Shown here one piece after another: positions 1 through 4,904 of a stretch of DNA of 9,104 bases (its first letter is position 1; every line of letters begins with the position of its first letter). The stretch is from JAJZQH01 sp041658465 (lineage in GTDB: Bacteria; UBA10199; 2-02-FULL-44-16; JAAZCA01), in NCBI GenBank assembly GCA_041658465.1, contig JBBAAC010000093.1, positions 1-9,104 on the forward strand, read 5' to 3'. A model generated the notes under the pieces. It saw only the letters and a program-made list of their open reading frames with translations. It ran no database searches and was not told the DNA's origin. The position numbers were made by a program, and so were the translations under genes.

Positions 1-1
1 T

Positions 2-604
2 ATCGGCGTAATTGATGGCAGTAAAGTTAAACACATTGCCCCGAAACCGACCATGGTAGCCGGCCTGATTTCAGACTTGTTTGAATATCTCAAAGCCGAA
101 GAGAAGAAAAAATATCTGATATCTTCCTGTGTGTTTCATTATGAGTTGGAATTTATCCACCCGTTTGAAGACGGCAACGGCAGGATGGGGAGATTCTGGC
201 AGCATCTGATATTGGCTAAATACCACCCTCTATTTGAATATGTTCCCGTCGAATCGGTGATCAGAGACAACCAGGAGGGATATTATTCAGTCCTTGAGCA
301 ATCCGATAAGATCGGCGAATCGACCGCGTTCATAGAATTCTGCCTCAAGGCGATACTGGACAGCCTGGCAAAATTTGTCGATGAGCTGAAACCGGAGCCC
401 TTGACCGCAGAAAGTCGCCTGGCAATCGCCAGGGATAAGTTCGGCAAGCAATGGTTTTCTCGCAAAGACTACATCGCATTTTTCAAGACGATATCCACGG
501 CAACAGCCAGTCGTGACATGCTGGCAGGCATTACATCTGATATGTTGCAAAAACGAGGCGAAAAGGCAGTAACCGAATACAGGTTCACTTCTCGATCTGA
601 TTGA
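2..604 (+). CDS. Fic family protein (AMP/nucleotidyl transferase), 5' end outside window
   Basis: Fic proteins transfer AMP (or another nucleotide moiety) from a nucleotide to a hydroxyl on a target protein. The open frame enters from the window edge, so the N-terminus is missing and the Met at 53 is not the true start. The catalytic signature HPFEDGNGRMGR (nt 158-193) matches HxFx(D/E)GNGRxxR, with the catalytic His, the anion-binding GNG and the last Arg intact. The C-terminal ~60 residues (around FSRKDYIAFFKTISTATASRD and the final EKAVTEYRF) resemble the winged-helix domain of the common stand-alone Fic proteins that end in a DNA-binding-like module. No inhibitory (S/T)xxxE(G/N) motif is visible in the part present. 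The gene is more AT-rich than the rest of the window and stops 10 nt before a tRNA-derived repeat array, which suggests horizontal acquisition. Family is clear; target unknown. Confidence 0.9.
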   Translation: MGVIDGSKVKHIAPKPTMVAGLISDLFEYLKAEEKKKYLISSCVFHYELEFIHPFEDGNGRMGRFWQHLILAKYHPLFEYVPVESVIRDNQEGYYSVLEQSDKIGESTAFIEFCLKAILDSLAKFVDELKPEPLTAESRLAIARDKFGKQWFSRKDYIAFFKTISTATASRDMLAGITSDMLQKRGEKAVTEYRFTSRSD

Positions 605-613
605 TAAAAAAAC

Positions 614-662
614 GGGAGCGCATAAAAAAAGCGGCCGCATGGCCGCATTTTTATGCGCTCCC
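614..662. terminator. bidirectional intrinsic terminator hairpin, copy 1
   Basis: A long inverted repeat: outer arms gggagcgcat (614-623) and atgcgctccc (653-662), and inner arms gcggcc (631-636) and ggccgc (641-646), with A runs on the left and T runs on the right. On either strand the inner GC stem is followed by a U-rich run. It therefore fits as terminator for Fic (plus) and for the minus-strand tRNA-derived unit. It is almost identical to the hairpin at 1045-1093. Confidence 0.75.
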
Positions 663-669
663 AACCGGA
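614..669. repeat. 56-bp direct repeat, copy 1 (terminator plus tRNA-Glu 3' end)
   Basis: Matches 1045-1100 at 54 of 56 positions (differences at 638/1069 and 653/1084) with an offset of 431 bp. Each copy holds the palindromic terminator and, on the minus strand, the last ~14 nt of tRNA-Glu. Such direct repeats of a tRNA 3' end flank elements integrated at tRNA genes. No integrase is visible here. Confidence 0.85.
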
Positions 670-764
670 TCACCCTCCGGCTCTCGCCTTCGGGTACTTC
701 CTCGGCCATCCGCGCTGCGGGTACCCGGCCTCGGTCGGCCGGCGCTCGGTTCCCAAGCGCCGGC

Positions 765-824
765 ACTTCATCATCATATGCACTCCTTCGGAGTGCTAAA
801 TGCGCCGAAGGTCGTCGAACCGGT
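765..824 (-). repeat. 60-bp structured repeat unit, copy A
   Basis: Begins with acttcatcat and ends with gaaggtcgtcgaaccggt (807-824), both also present in copy B at 935-994, which has the same length. The middle is a perfect 7-bp hairpin with a 3-nt loop (780-786/790-796). The stem sequence differs from that of copy B, but pairing is kept. Strand is given as that of the adjacent tRNA-Glu. Confidence 0.7.
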
Positions 825-849
825 GTCTTAGCCTTGAGAGGGCTATGTC
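815..849 (-). repeat. tRNA-Glu internal fragment (35 bp exact copy)
   Basis: Identical to 1102-1136, covering the T-arm 5' half, variable loop, whole anticodon arm with CTC, and the edge of the D-arm. The 5' acceptor and most of the D-arm are absent, so it cannot be a functional tRNA. It lies inside the insert between the two direct repeats. Confidence 0.85.
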
Positions 850-934
850 TCCCGACGCCCGCACGGTTTTTGCGGAATACAAAACCGGGGGCTGGCGCTC
901 CCAACCGGACCCCCGACTCGCTCCGCTCCTCGGG

Positions 935-994
935 ACTTCATCATTAGACAGCTCACCTTAGGTGAGCAAATAGTCGGAAGGTCGTCGAACCGGT
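935..994 (-). repeat. 60-bp structured repeat unit, copy B
   Basis: Partner of copy A at 765-824, with the same terminal motifs and length. The central hairpin gctcacc/ggtgagc (951-957/961-967) has the same stem and loop lengths as in copy A but a different sequence. On the minus strand it is followed by a CCCGA...TCGGG stem and then the tRNA-like TCCGGTTGGGAGC. Confidence 0.7.
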
Positions 995-1044
995 CCCTAT
1001 GTGTCCTAGGTCCTGCCATCCGATGCCGCATCGGGAGTCCAGTT

Positions 1045-1093
1045 GGGAGCGCATAAAAAAAGCGGCCGAATGGCCGCATTTTTTTGCGCTCCC
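1045..1093. terminator. bidirectional terminator hairpin, copy 2, downstream of tRNA-Glu
   Basis: Outer arm gggagcgca (1045-1053) pairs with tgcgctccc (1085-1093), with an inner gcggcc/ggccgc stem and flanking A and T runs. On the minus strand it lies directly after the tRNA, and its outer arm can pair with the tRNA's own 3' acceptor strand, which could compete with tRNA folding in an unprocessed transcript. Confidence 0.65.
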
Positions 1094-1100
1094 AACCGGA
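1045..1100. repeat. 56-bp direct repeat, copy 2 (overlaps tRNA-Glu 3' end)
   Basis: Second copy of the 614-669 repeat. Here the repeat includes the real 3' end of tRNA-Glu (1087-1100), so this is the copy attached to the functional gene, which is what integration into a tRNA 3' end would leave behind. Confidence 0.85.
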
Positions 1101-1159
1101 CTCGAACCGGTGTCTTAGCCTTGAGAGGGCTATGTCCTAGACCGCTAGACGATGGGAGC
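1087..1159 (-). tRNA. tRNA-Glu (anticodon CTC)
   Basis: Read on the minus strand, the 73-nt sequence folds as a cloverleaf. The acceptor stem is GCTCCCA/TGGGAGC. The D-arm contains GTCTAGCGGTCTAGGAC, as in bacterial tRNA-Glu. The anticodon stem is TAGCC/GGCTA with loop CTCTCAA (anticodon CTC, reading GAG). The T-arm is CCGG-TTCGAGT-CCGG. The discriminator is G, as in bacterial tRNA-Glu. The CCA end is not encoded (GCA follows), so it must be added after transcription. Partial copies of this tRNA litter the 500 bp downstream on its own strand. Confidence 0.95.
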
Positions 1160-1290
1160 TATTAAAGGCGTCTGCGTCTAGCAAATGCCCATCGCGGAGG
1201 CAAGAAGAAAAAACCTTGAATTTTCGGGCTATTGCTATAACTGTTGCTCTTCAGGAGGGGAGTCATCTCGTTCGACAATCAGGGGGAACC

Positions 1291-2010
1291 ATGAAAATAC
1301 TCGCGATCAATGGAAGCCCGCGCGGCACGCAGGGCCTCACCTGGCACGTGCTCGAACGCTTCATCAAAGGGATGCAAGAGGCGCAGGTCGAAGTCGAGAC
1401 GATCCAGCTCGCGGGCAAGAAGATCCATCACTGCACGGGCGAGCTCGCATGCTGGCTCAAGACCCCGGGTCAATGCATCCACAAGGATGACATGGAAGAG
1501 ATCCTCGCCTCCATGAAGGGCGCGGATGCCGCGGTGATAGCGACGCCCGTGTACGTGGACGGGATGACGGGGCTTCTCAAAAACTGCCTCGACCGCATGG
1601 TCCCGATCGCTGACCCGCACTTCGAAATTCGCGACGGCCACCTGCGCCATGCCGCAAGGGAGGGATCGCCCAAGCGCATCGCCCTGGTCTCCGTCTGCGG
1701 CTTCTGGGAACTCGAAAACTTCGATCCCCTCGTGGCGCACATGCAGGCGATATGCCGCAACATGAATGCGGAGTATGCAGGCGCGGTCCTCCGCCCTGCC
1801 GCGCCCATGATGCCGTACGCGAAACTCCTGCATCCATTCAAGATGCACGCGGTGAACAAGGCGTTCGAGAAGGCCGGCCTCGAGTTCGCGCGCGCCGGCA
1901 AGATCTCAGGCGAAACCGCAGCAGCCGCCTCTGCAGAGATCATCTCCAGAGAGAGCTACATCGAGCAGGGAAATAAATACTTCGACAAGGAGCTGGCGAA
2001 AATCAAATAG
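1291..2010 (+). CDS. flavodoxin-fold NAD(P)H-dependent FMN oxidoreductase family protein
   Basis: A 239-residue protein of the NADPH-dependent FMN reductase / iron-sulfur flavoprotein group. The N-terminus MKILAINGSPRGTQGLT is a first beta strand followed by the FMN phosphate-binding loop GSPRGxxGxT. A cysteine-bearing segment follows (Cys48, Cys54, Cys62, then DDMEEI), then ATPVYVDGMTGLLKNCLDR, which matches the usual TPVYxxxxxxxLKxxxDR flavin-loop motif. The usual C-x2-C step is incomplete (Glu51 where a Cys is common), so binding of a metal cluster is doubtful. The ATG at 1291 is chosen because a GGGGG Shine-Dalgarno lies 4-5 nt upstream; an in-frame ATG at 1216 has no ribosome site and lacks family similarity. 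It is monocistronic and ends 3 nt from the convergent antiporter gene. Substrate unknown. Confidence 0.88.
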   Translation: MKILAINGSPRGTQGLTWHVLERFIKGMQEAQVEVETIQLAGKKIHHCTGELACWLKTPGQCIHKDDMEEILASMKGADAAVIATPVYVDGMTGLLKNCLDRMVPIADPHFEIRDGHLRHAAREGSPKRIALVSVCGFWELENFDPLVAHMQAICRNMNAEYAGAVLRPAAPMMPYAKLLHPFKMHAVNKAFEKAGLEFARAGKISGETAAAASAEIISRESYIEQGNKYFDKELAKIK

Positions 2011-2013
2011 CGC

Positions 2014-3225
2014 TCAGTTTGCAGATTCAGGCGTTTCCAACTCCAGGATCTCCTCCTCCTCGCCCAGCGGCGGGGGCGGCAATAGAAGGTGCTTCGGCAG
2101 GAAGGCTGCGTTGGCGATAATGGTCGGGATGAGCGCACTGCCGATAACCACCGCTACGAGCAATGAGTATTGCTCCTCCGTGACGATGCCATGTGAGAGA
2201 CCATAGAGCGCCGATATCGTACCGAACGTGAGACCCGTCGACATAAGCAGCGTGTAGTACCAGCGCTCCTTCCGATGTCCCCGAAATTTTCCTATGACTG
2301 GATAGAGGCCGAAAATCTTGGATAGCACTTTTCCTCCCAACAAGACGAAGAACGTGAGAGGTGCCACGATCAAAGCAGGGATGGAAACAAACGCACCCGC
2401 CCGGATGAAGTAAAAAGGGGTAAGGAACCCGATGGTGAGCGTACGGAGTCTGCGGACGTAATGATGGTCGTTGCTCATAGTGCCGGCCAACACCATCCCA
2501 GCGATATATGCCGGCAGGACTGCCTCGCTTCCAGCCCAGAGCGCCAGCCCGCCGAGCCCGAAGAGGAGGCCGAGAATCCACTTGGTTCGAATGGCTGCCG
2601 TCTTGTTGCCGTAAACTTTCGTAAGTTTGCGCGTGACAAAGGGCATGATCGCGAACGCAACGACGGAAACAACGATGAAGATGACCGTGCGCACAGTGAA
2701 CGGAGCGAAGATGAGCCCCAGGGCGATGACCGTCCCCAGATCGTTGATGAAACATGCGCCCAAAATTCCCTTGCCGAACTCGGTCTTGTTGAATCCGTAT
2801 TCCAGCATGACGGCATAGACGACGGCCATCGAAGTAGTGGACAGGGCGACGCCTGCAAGAAGGCTCGCTTGATGGTTCCAGCCCAGAATATAATGAGCGA
2901 TAGCGGCGCATCCCAAGAATGGGGCAAAAAAACCGACCGTGCCCACGACAATCACTTCCTTCCATTTCATTCGAAGGACGGTAGGATCGAGCTCCGCACC
3001 GGAGAGGAACGTGAGGAGCACGGCTCCGGAACCTGCGATGAATTTGAGCCAGGGAAGATCCCTACCAGGCATCTCCATGCCGAAGAACTTCTGGGCGACG
3101 AGCGCCGCCACGATTCCCACGCAGATTTCCATGAGCGCCATTGAAATTCTCAGGTGGCTCGACAGAATCGTCGAGAAGACCGCGAGTCCGAGCCAGACAG
3201 CCGCGACAAGATAAATCTCTTCCAT
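2014..3225 (-). CDS. cation:proton antiporter (CPA superfamily) under a fluoride riboswitch
   Basis: A 403-residue, strongly hydrophobic protein with about 11-13 membrane helices, of the Na+/H+ exchanger domain family (CPA2-like in length and layout). The ion-binding region is ALSTTSMAVV (residues 127-136) followed by FINDLGTV with Asn161-Asp162. The CPA signature is thus ND, the pair usual in electroneutral exchangers, not the DD of electrogenic CPA2 members. An Arg (275) sits in the helix FYFIRAGAF, where related proteins carry a functional Lys/Arg. The C-terminus is a short acidic tail (LGEEEEILELE) with no KTN/RCK nucleotide-binding domain, so this is not a full KefB/KefC-like channel. 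A GAGGAGG ribosome site lies 4-5 nt before the ATG. The leader is a fluoride riboswitch, and cation/proton antiporters are a known class of genes under such switches. It is presumably induced by fluoride to handle ions or protons; the transported ion is not determined by sequence. Confidence 0.9.
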   Translation of the reverse strand: MEEIYLVAAVWLGLAVFSTILSSHLRISMALMEICVGIVAALVAQKFFGMEMPGRDLPWLKFIAGSGAVLLTFLSGAELDPTVLRMKWKEVIVVGTVGFFAPFLGCAAIAHYILGWNHQASLLAGVALSTTSMAVVYAVMLEYGFNKTEFGKGILGACFINDLGTVIALGLIFAPFTVRTVIFIVVSVVAFAIMPFVTRKLTKVYGNKTAAIRTKWILGLLFGLGGLALWAGSEAVLPAYIAGMVLAGTMSNDHHYVRRLRTLTIGFLTPFYFIRAGAFVSIPALIVAPLTFFVLLGGKVLSKIFGLYPVIGKFRGHRKERWYYTLLMSTGLTFGTISALYGLSHGIVTEEQYSLLVAVVIGSALIPTIIANAAFLPKHLLLPPPPLGEEEEILELETPESAN

Positions 3226-3251
3226 TTTTCCTCCTCAGGAACAGGTTCCTA

Positions 3252-3289
3252 AAATAAAAAACTCCCACCGACATTGAATCGGTAGGAGT
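3252..3289 (-). terminator. riboswitch-controlled intrinsic terminator, antiporter leader
   Basis: On the minus strand ACTCCTACCGA (3289-3279) pairs with TCGGTGGGAGT (3271-3261), 11 bp with one U-G, a 7-nt loop, then TTTTTTATTTT. The 5' arm includes the ACTCC that the fluoride aptamer uses in its pseudoknot, so aptamer and terminator exclude each other (fluoride = ON). Confidence 0.88.
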
Positions 3290-3330
3290 CATTAGTCCGT
3301 GGACGGGCAATTCTGGCGAACTCCATCGCC
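3284..3330 (-). promoter_or_regulatory. fluoride riboswitch aptamer (crcB motif), minus strand
   Basis: On the minus strand the P1 hairpin GGCGA-TGGAGT-TCGCC (3330-3315) is followed by a short GTCC/GGAC stem and the invariant 3' strand TAATGACTCCT (about 3294-3284). The loop GGAGT complements ACTCC, the pseudoknot of the fluoride aptamer. This matches the crcB RNA consensus (GGNGATGGNGTTCNCC ... TGATGACTCCT), with TAATG in place of TGATG. It precedes an antiporter gene, a known target class. The plus-strand homologue at 3448-3492 supports the call. Confidence 0.92.
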
Positions 3331-3350
3331 TGTGCGTCACTTACGGGTTA

Positions 3351-3379
3351 TTGATACGATAAGAACCCTGTAATTGCAA
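3351..3379 (-). promoter_or_regulatory. candidate sigma70 promoter for the antiporter
   Basis: TTGCAA (3379-3374) and TATCAA (3356-3351) are separated by 17 nt. A start near 3344 would put the riboswitch P1 about 14 nt into the transcript. Each box matches consensus at 4 of 6 positions, so this is plausible but unproven. Confidence 0.5.
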
Positions 3380-3394
3380 GTAGTTTGAGGGTTC
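3363..3394. repeat. inverted repeat between the divergent promoters
   Basis: gaaccct (3363-3369) and agggttc (3388-3394) are perfect 7-bp inverted arms 18 bp apart, enclosing the -35 box of the minus-strand promoter. It could be an operator for a shared repressor, or chance; there is no regulator gene nearby. Confidence 0.35.
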
Positions 3395-3398
3395 GTGA

Positions 3399-3427
3399 TT
3401 GACGCGCGCACTTCAAATAGGTAAGTA
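3399..3427 (+). promoter_or_regulatory. candidate promoter for the GTPase/enolase operon
   Basis: TTGACG (3399-3404) is a good -35 box. The best -10 at 17-nt spacing is the weak TAAGTA (3422-3427). Transcription would start near 3434, just before the aptamer at 3448, which is the geometry expected of a riboswitch leader. Confidence 0.4.
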
Positions 3428-3447
3428 AACGTGACAGATAGCGAATC

Positions 3448-3492
3448 GGTGATGGAGTTCACCGTGAACCGCCGATACGGCTGATGACTCCT
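3448..3492 (+). promoter_or_regulatory. fluoride riboswitch aptamer (crcB motif), plus strand
   Basis: P1 hairpin GGTGA-TGGAGT-TCACC (3448-3463), then AACC, a GCCG-ATA-CGGC stem (3471-3481) and the consensus strand CTGATGACTCCT (3481-3492). The pseudoknot between loop GGAGT and ACTCC is intact. Compared with the minus-strand copy, P1 has a compensated C-G to T-A change. All hallmark positions of the crcB/fluoride motif are present. It leads the GTPase-enolase-ATPase-PAP2 gene string; enolase is a fluoride-inhibited enzyme known under such switches. Confidence 0.95.
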
Positions 3493-3524
3493 TGGGACAT
3501 AAAACCCAAGGGGTTTTTTATTTT
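3487..3524 (+). terminator. riboswitch-controlled intrinsic terminator, plus strand
   Basis: actccttggg (3487-3496) pairs with cccaaggggt (3505-3514), 10 bp with one T-G pair and an 8-nt loop, followed by ttttttatttt. The 5' arm uses the aptamer's ACTCC strand, so fluoride-bound aptamer should block the terminator. Confidence 0.9.
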
Positions 3525-3536
3525 GATGGACCGAAT

Positions 3537-4286
3537 ATGGACATGAAGGCAACAACACGAGGAGTTGTTTCGCGAGTCGGCCGGATTGCGGCTGAATTTC
3601 AGATCACCGCCTTGGATCGTCAGATCTTAGCGTGCAAGGCCCTGCAGGGTGAAGAGGCCCTCGTCAATGTCGTCGTTATCGGTCAGTTCAAATCGGGGAA
3701 AAGTTCTTTTTTGAACAGCCTCGTCGGCAGGGATGTCTTGCCGGTCGGCGTCATTCCTGTCACGACCGCGATAACTCGGCTTCAATATGGTGAAGCGAAT
3801 AAGGCGACTGTCTTGCGTCCTGATGGTTCCTCGTTTGATATCGCCCTAGCCAATGTTGCGGCCTATACCTCGGAGGCGGAGAATCCATCCAATCAGAAGG
3901 GCGTTGCGGCCGTCGACATCTTTCTTCCGAACCTCAAACGCTATGCCGGCCTGCGGCTGATCGACACGCCGGGGCTCGGAAGCGTCTTTGCGGCCCACCG
4001 GGACATTTCCCACGGAATGCTGCCGGAGATAGGGGCGGCAGTGCTGGCAGTGAGTTCCGACAGGCCGCTCTCCGAGGGCGATTTGAGCCTGCTTCGCGAG
4101 TGGACTTTCAGGAGTTCATGGCGATGCCGATCGGCGCGCCGACGTTCGCTGAGGCGCTGCGCTACGGAGCAGAGACGTTTCACGCGCTCAAGGGCATCCT
4201 CGCCAAGAAGGGTTACGCAACGAGCGTGGGAGACGAAGGTGGCTTCGCCCCGAACCTCAAGAGCAACGAGGAGGCATGCGAAGTGA
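3537..4286 (+). CDS. truncated dynamin-like GTPase (genuine sequence ends near 4100)
   Basis: The first ~188 residues are the start of a dynamin-superfamily GTPase: VNVVVIGQFKSGKSSFLNSL carries the P-loop GQFKSGKS (49-56), PVTTAITRL the G2 threonines (76-77), LIDTPGLGS the G3 motif DTPG (143-146), and AVSSDRPLSEGDLSLLRE the strand and helix after it. G4 (NKxD), the rest of the GTPase fold and the whole stalk are missing; bacterial relatives have 500 or more residues. From about 4100 the frame runs out of phase through enolase sequence and adds a basic, meaningless tail to the stop at 4286. Start: ATG 3537, 6 nt after a weak gatgga site; ATG 3543 is an alternative, and the upstream ATG at 3492 lies in the terminator stem. 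It is the first gene after the plus-strand fluoride riboswitch. Probably a pseudogene, or a product of misassembly. Confidence 0.8.
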   Translation: MDMKATTRGVVSRVGRIAAEFQITALDRQILACKALQGEEALVNVVVIGQFKSGKSSFLNSLVGRDVLPVGVIPVTTAITRLQYGEANKATVLRPDGSSFDIALANVAAYTSEAENPSNQKGVAAVDIFLPNLKRYAGLRLIDTPGLGSVFAAHRDISHGMLPEIGAAVLAVSSDRPLSEGDLSLLREWTFRSSWRCRSARRRSLRRCATEQRRFTRSRASSPRRVTQRAWETKVASPRTSRATRRHAK

Positions 4287-4894
4287 TCATCGCCGCAATT
4301 GAGTCCGCGGGATATGCGCCGGGGAAGGACGTCGCCATAGCGCTCGATCCAGCCGCAAGCTCGTTCTGCGAGGGTGGCACCTACAACCTCTCGAAATCCG
4401 GACAGGGGAAGAAGACGAATTCGGACATGGTAGCACTCTATGGCAAATGGATTGAAAACTACCCCATCGTCTCCATCGAGGACGGCCTCGCCGAGGACGA
4501 TTGGGAAGGCTTTCAGATGCAGACAGCATCGCAGGGCGGCAAAATCCAGATCGTTGGTGACGACATCTTTGTCACGAACCCGCGTTTCATCTCACGAGGC
4601 GTCAAGGAGAAGGCGGCCAATGCCGTCCTCATCAAGCTCAATCAGATCGGAACCGTGACGGAGACGATCGAGGCGATCGGGCTATGCCGCGAGGCGGGAT
4701 GGAACTACGTCATCTCCCACCGCTCGGGCGAGACGGAAGACGCGTTCCTCGCCGACTTCGCAGTCGCGATGGGCGGAGGCCAGATCAAGACCGGATCTGC
4801 GTGCCGCAGCGAACGCATCTGCAAGTATAACCGCCTTCTTGAAATCGAGGAGGAACTTGGCAAAGCCGCCGTTTTTGCAAATCCATTTGCGTAA
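4100..4894 (+). pseudogene. eno: enolase, C-terminal ~60%, N-terminal domain missing
   Basis: Enolase interconverts 2-phosphoglycerate and phosphoenolpyruvate and is inhibited by fluoride with Mg2+ and phosphate. The fragment aligns from VDFQEFM, the stretch just after the GGSHA loop of the family, to the C-terminus (264 residues of about 430). Present are the Glu of QEFM, GDEGGFAPN, ALDPAASSF and SIEDGLAEDDW (metal ligands), GDDIFVTN, the catalytic Lys in LIKLNQIGT, SHRSGETED and QIKTG. Missing are the N-terminal alpha/beta domain and the GGSHA loop with its catalytic His, so it should be inactive alone. Some usually conserved positions differ (ACRSERICKYN for the common SRSERxAKYN; SSFCEG for SEFYxDG). 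It begins exactly where GTPase similarity stops, in the -1 frame relative to it; the GTG at 4100 is only the first codon of similarity. Its place downstream of a fluoride riboswitch fits a fluoride-induced enolase that lost its 5' part. Confidence 0.88.
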
Positions 4895-4904
4895 GAAAGG
4901 GTTC

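Larger units (their letters stand above)
670..1044. other. non-coding insert between 56-bp direct repeats, built of tRNA fragments and hairpins
   Basis: I see no credible protein gene in this stretch; the frames open across it have unlikely compositions and run through tRNA-like sequence. It contains a 35-bp exact copy of the tRNA-Glu interior (815-849 = 1102-1136), a third copy of the tRNA 3' end (895-909), two related 60-bp units (765-824, 935-994), and several hairpins: 739-763 (8-bp stem), 780-796, 864-887 (one bulge), 951-967 and 1020-1034. On the minus strand the units sit where the tRNA T-loop would be, between GGTTCGA and TCCGGTTGGGAGC, as if extra sequence had entered the T-arm of degenerate tRNA-Glu copies. 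Function unknown. Confidence 0.7.

Noticed and set aside
287..904. Long minus-strand open frame (205 codons) across the Fic 3' end and the repeat array
   Set aside because: It runs antisense to the Fic gene and then through tRNA-like repeats and terminators, with no ribosome site and a low-complexity Arg/Ala-rich product.
639..947. Plus-strand open frame over the insert
   Set aside because: It reads through the antisense of tRNA fragments and hairpins; the product resembles no family and is explained by GC-rich non-coding sequence.
614..1100. CRISPR array
   Set aside because: The repeats are two 56-bp copies 431 bp apart plus tRNA fragments. There are no regular short repeats with unique spacers.
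1216..1241. Promoter TTGAAT/TATAAC ahead of the flavodoxin-fold gene
   Set aside because: The -10 is good but the spacing is only 14 bp and no better -35 is present; not strong enough to list.
2461..3144. Plus-strand 227-codon frame antisense to the antiporter
   Set aside because: It is highly charged with His/Glu/Arg-rich repeats typical of the complement of a membrane protein gene, and has no family motifs.
3492..3536. Extended N-terminus for the GTPase from ATG 3492
   Set aside because: Those codons lie inside the riboswitch terminator stem and U-tract; translation should begin at 3537 or 3543.
3337..3558. 73-codon minus-strand open frame between the two riboswitches
   Set aside because: It covers the antisense of the plus-strand aptamer, terminator and promoter region. 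It has no homology-like pattern, and structured RNA explains the sequence.
4098..4104. Programmed -1 frameshift joining GTPase and enolase
   Set aside because: No slippery heptamer or following pseudoknot is visible, and both partners lack essential domains, so a shift would not make a sensible protein.
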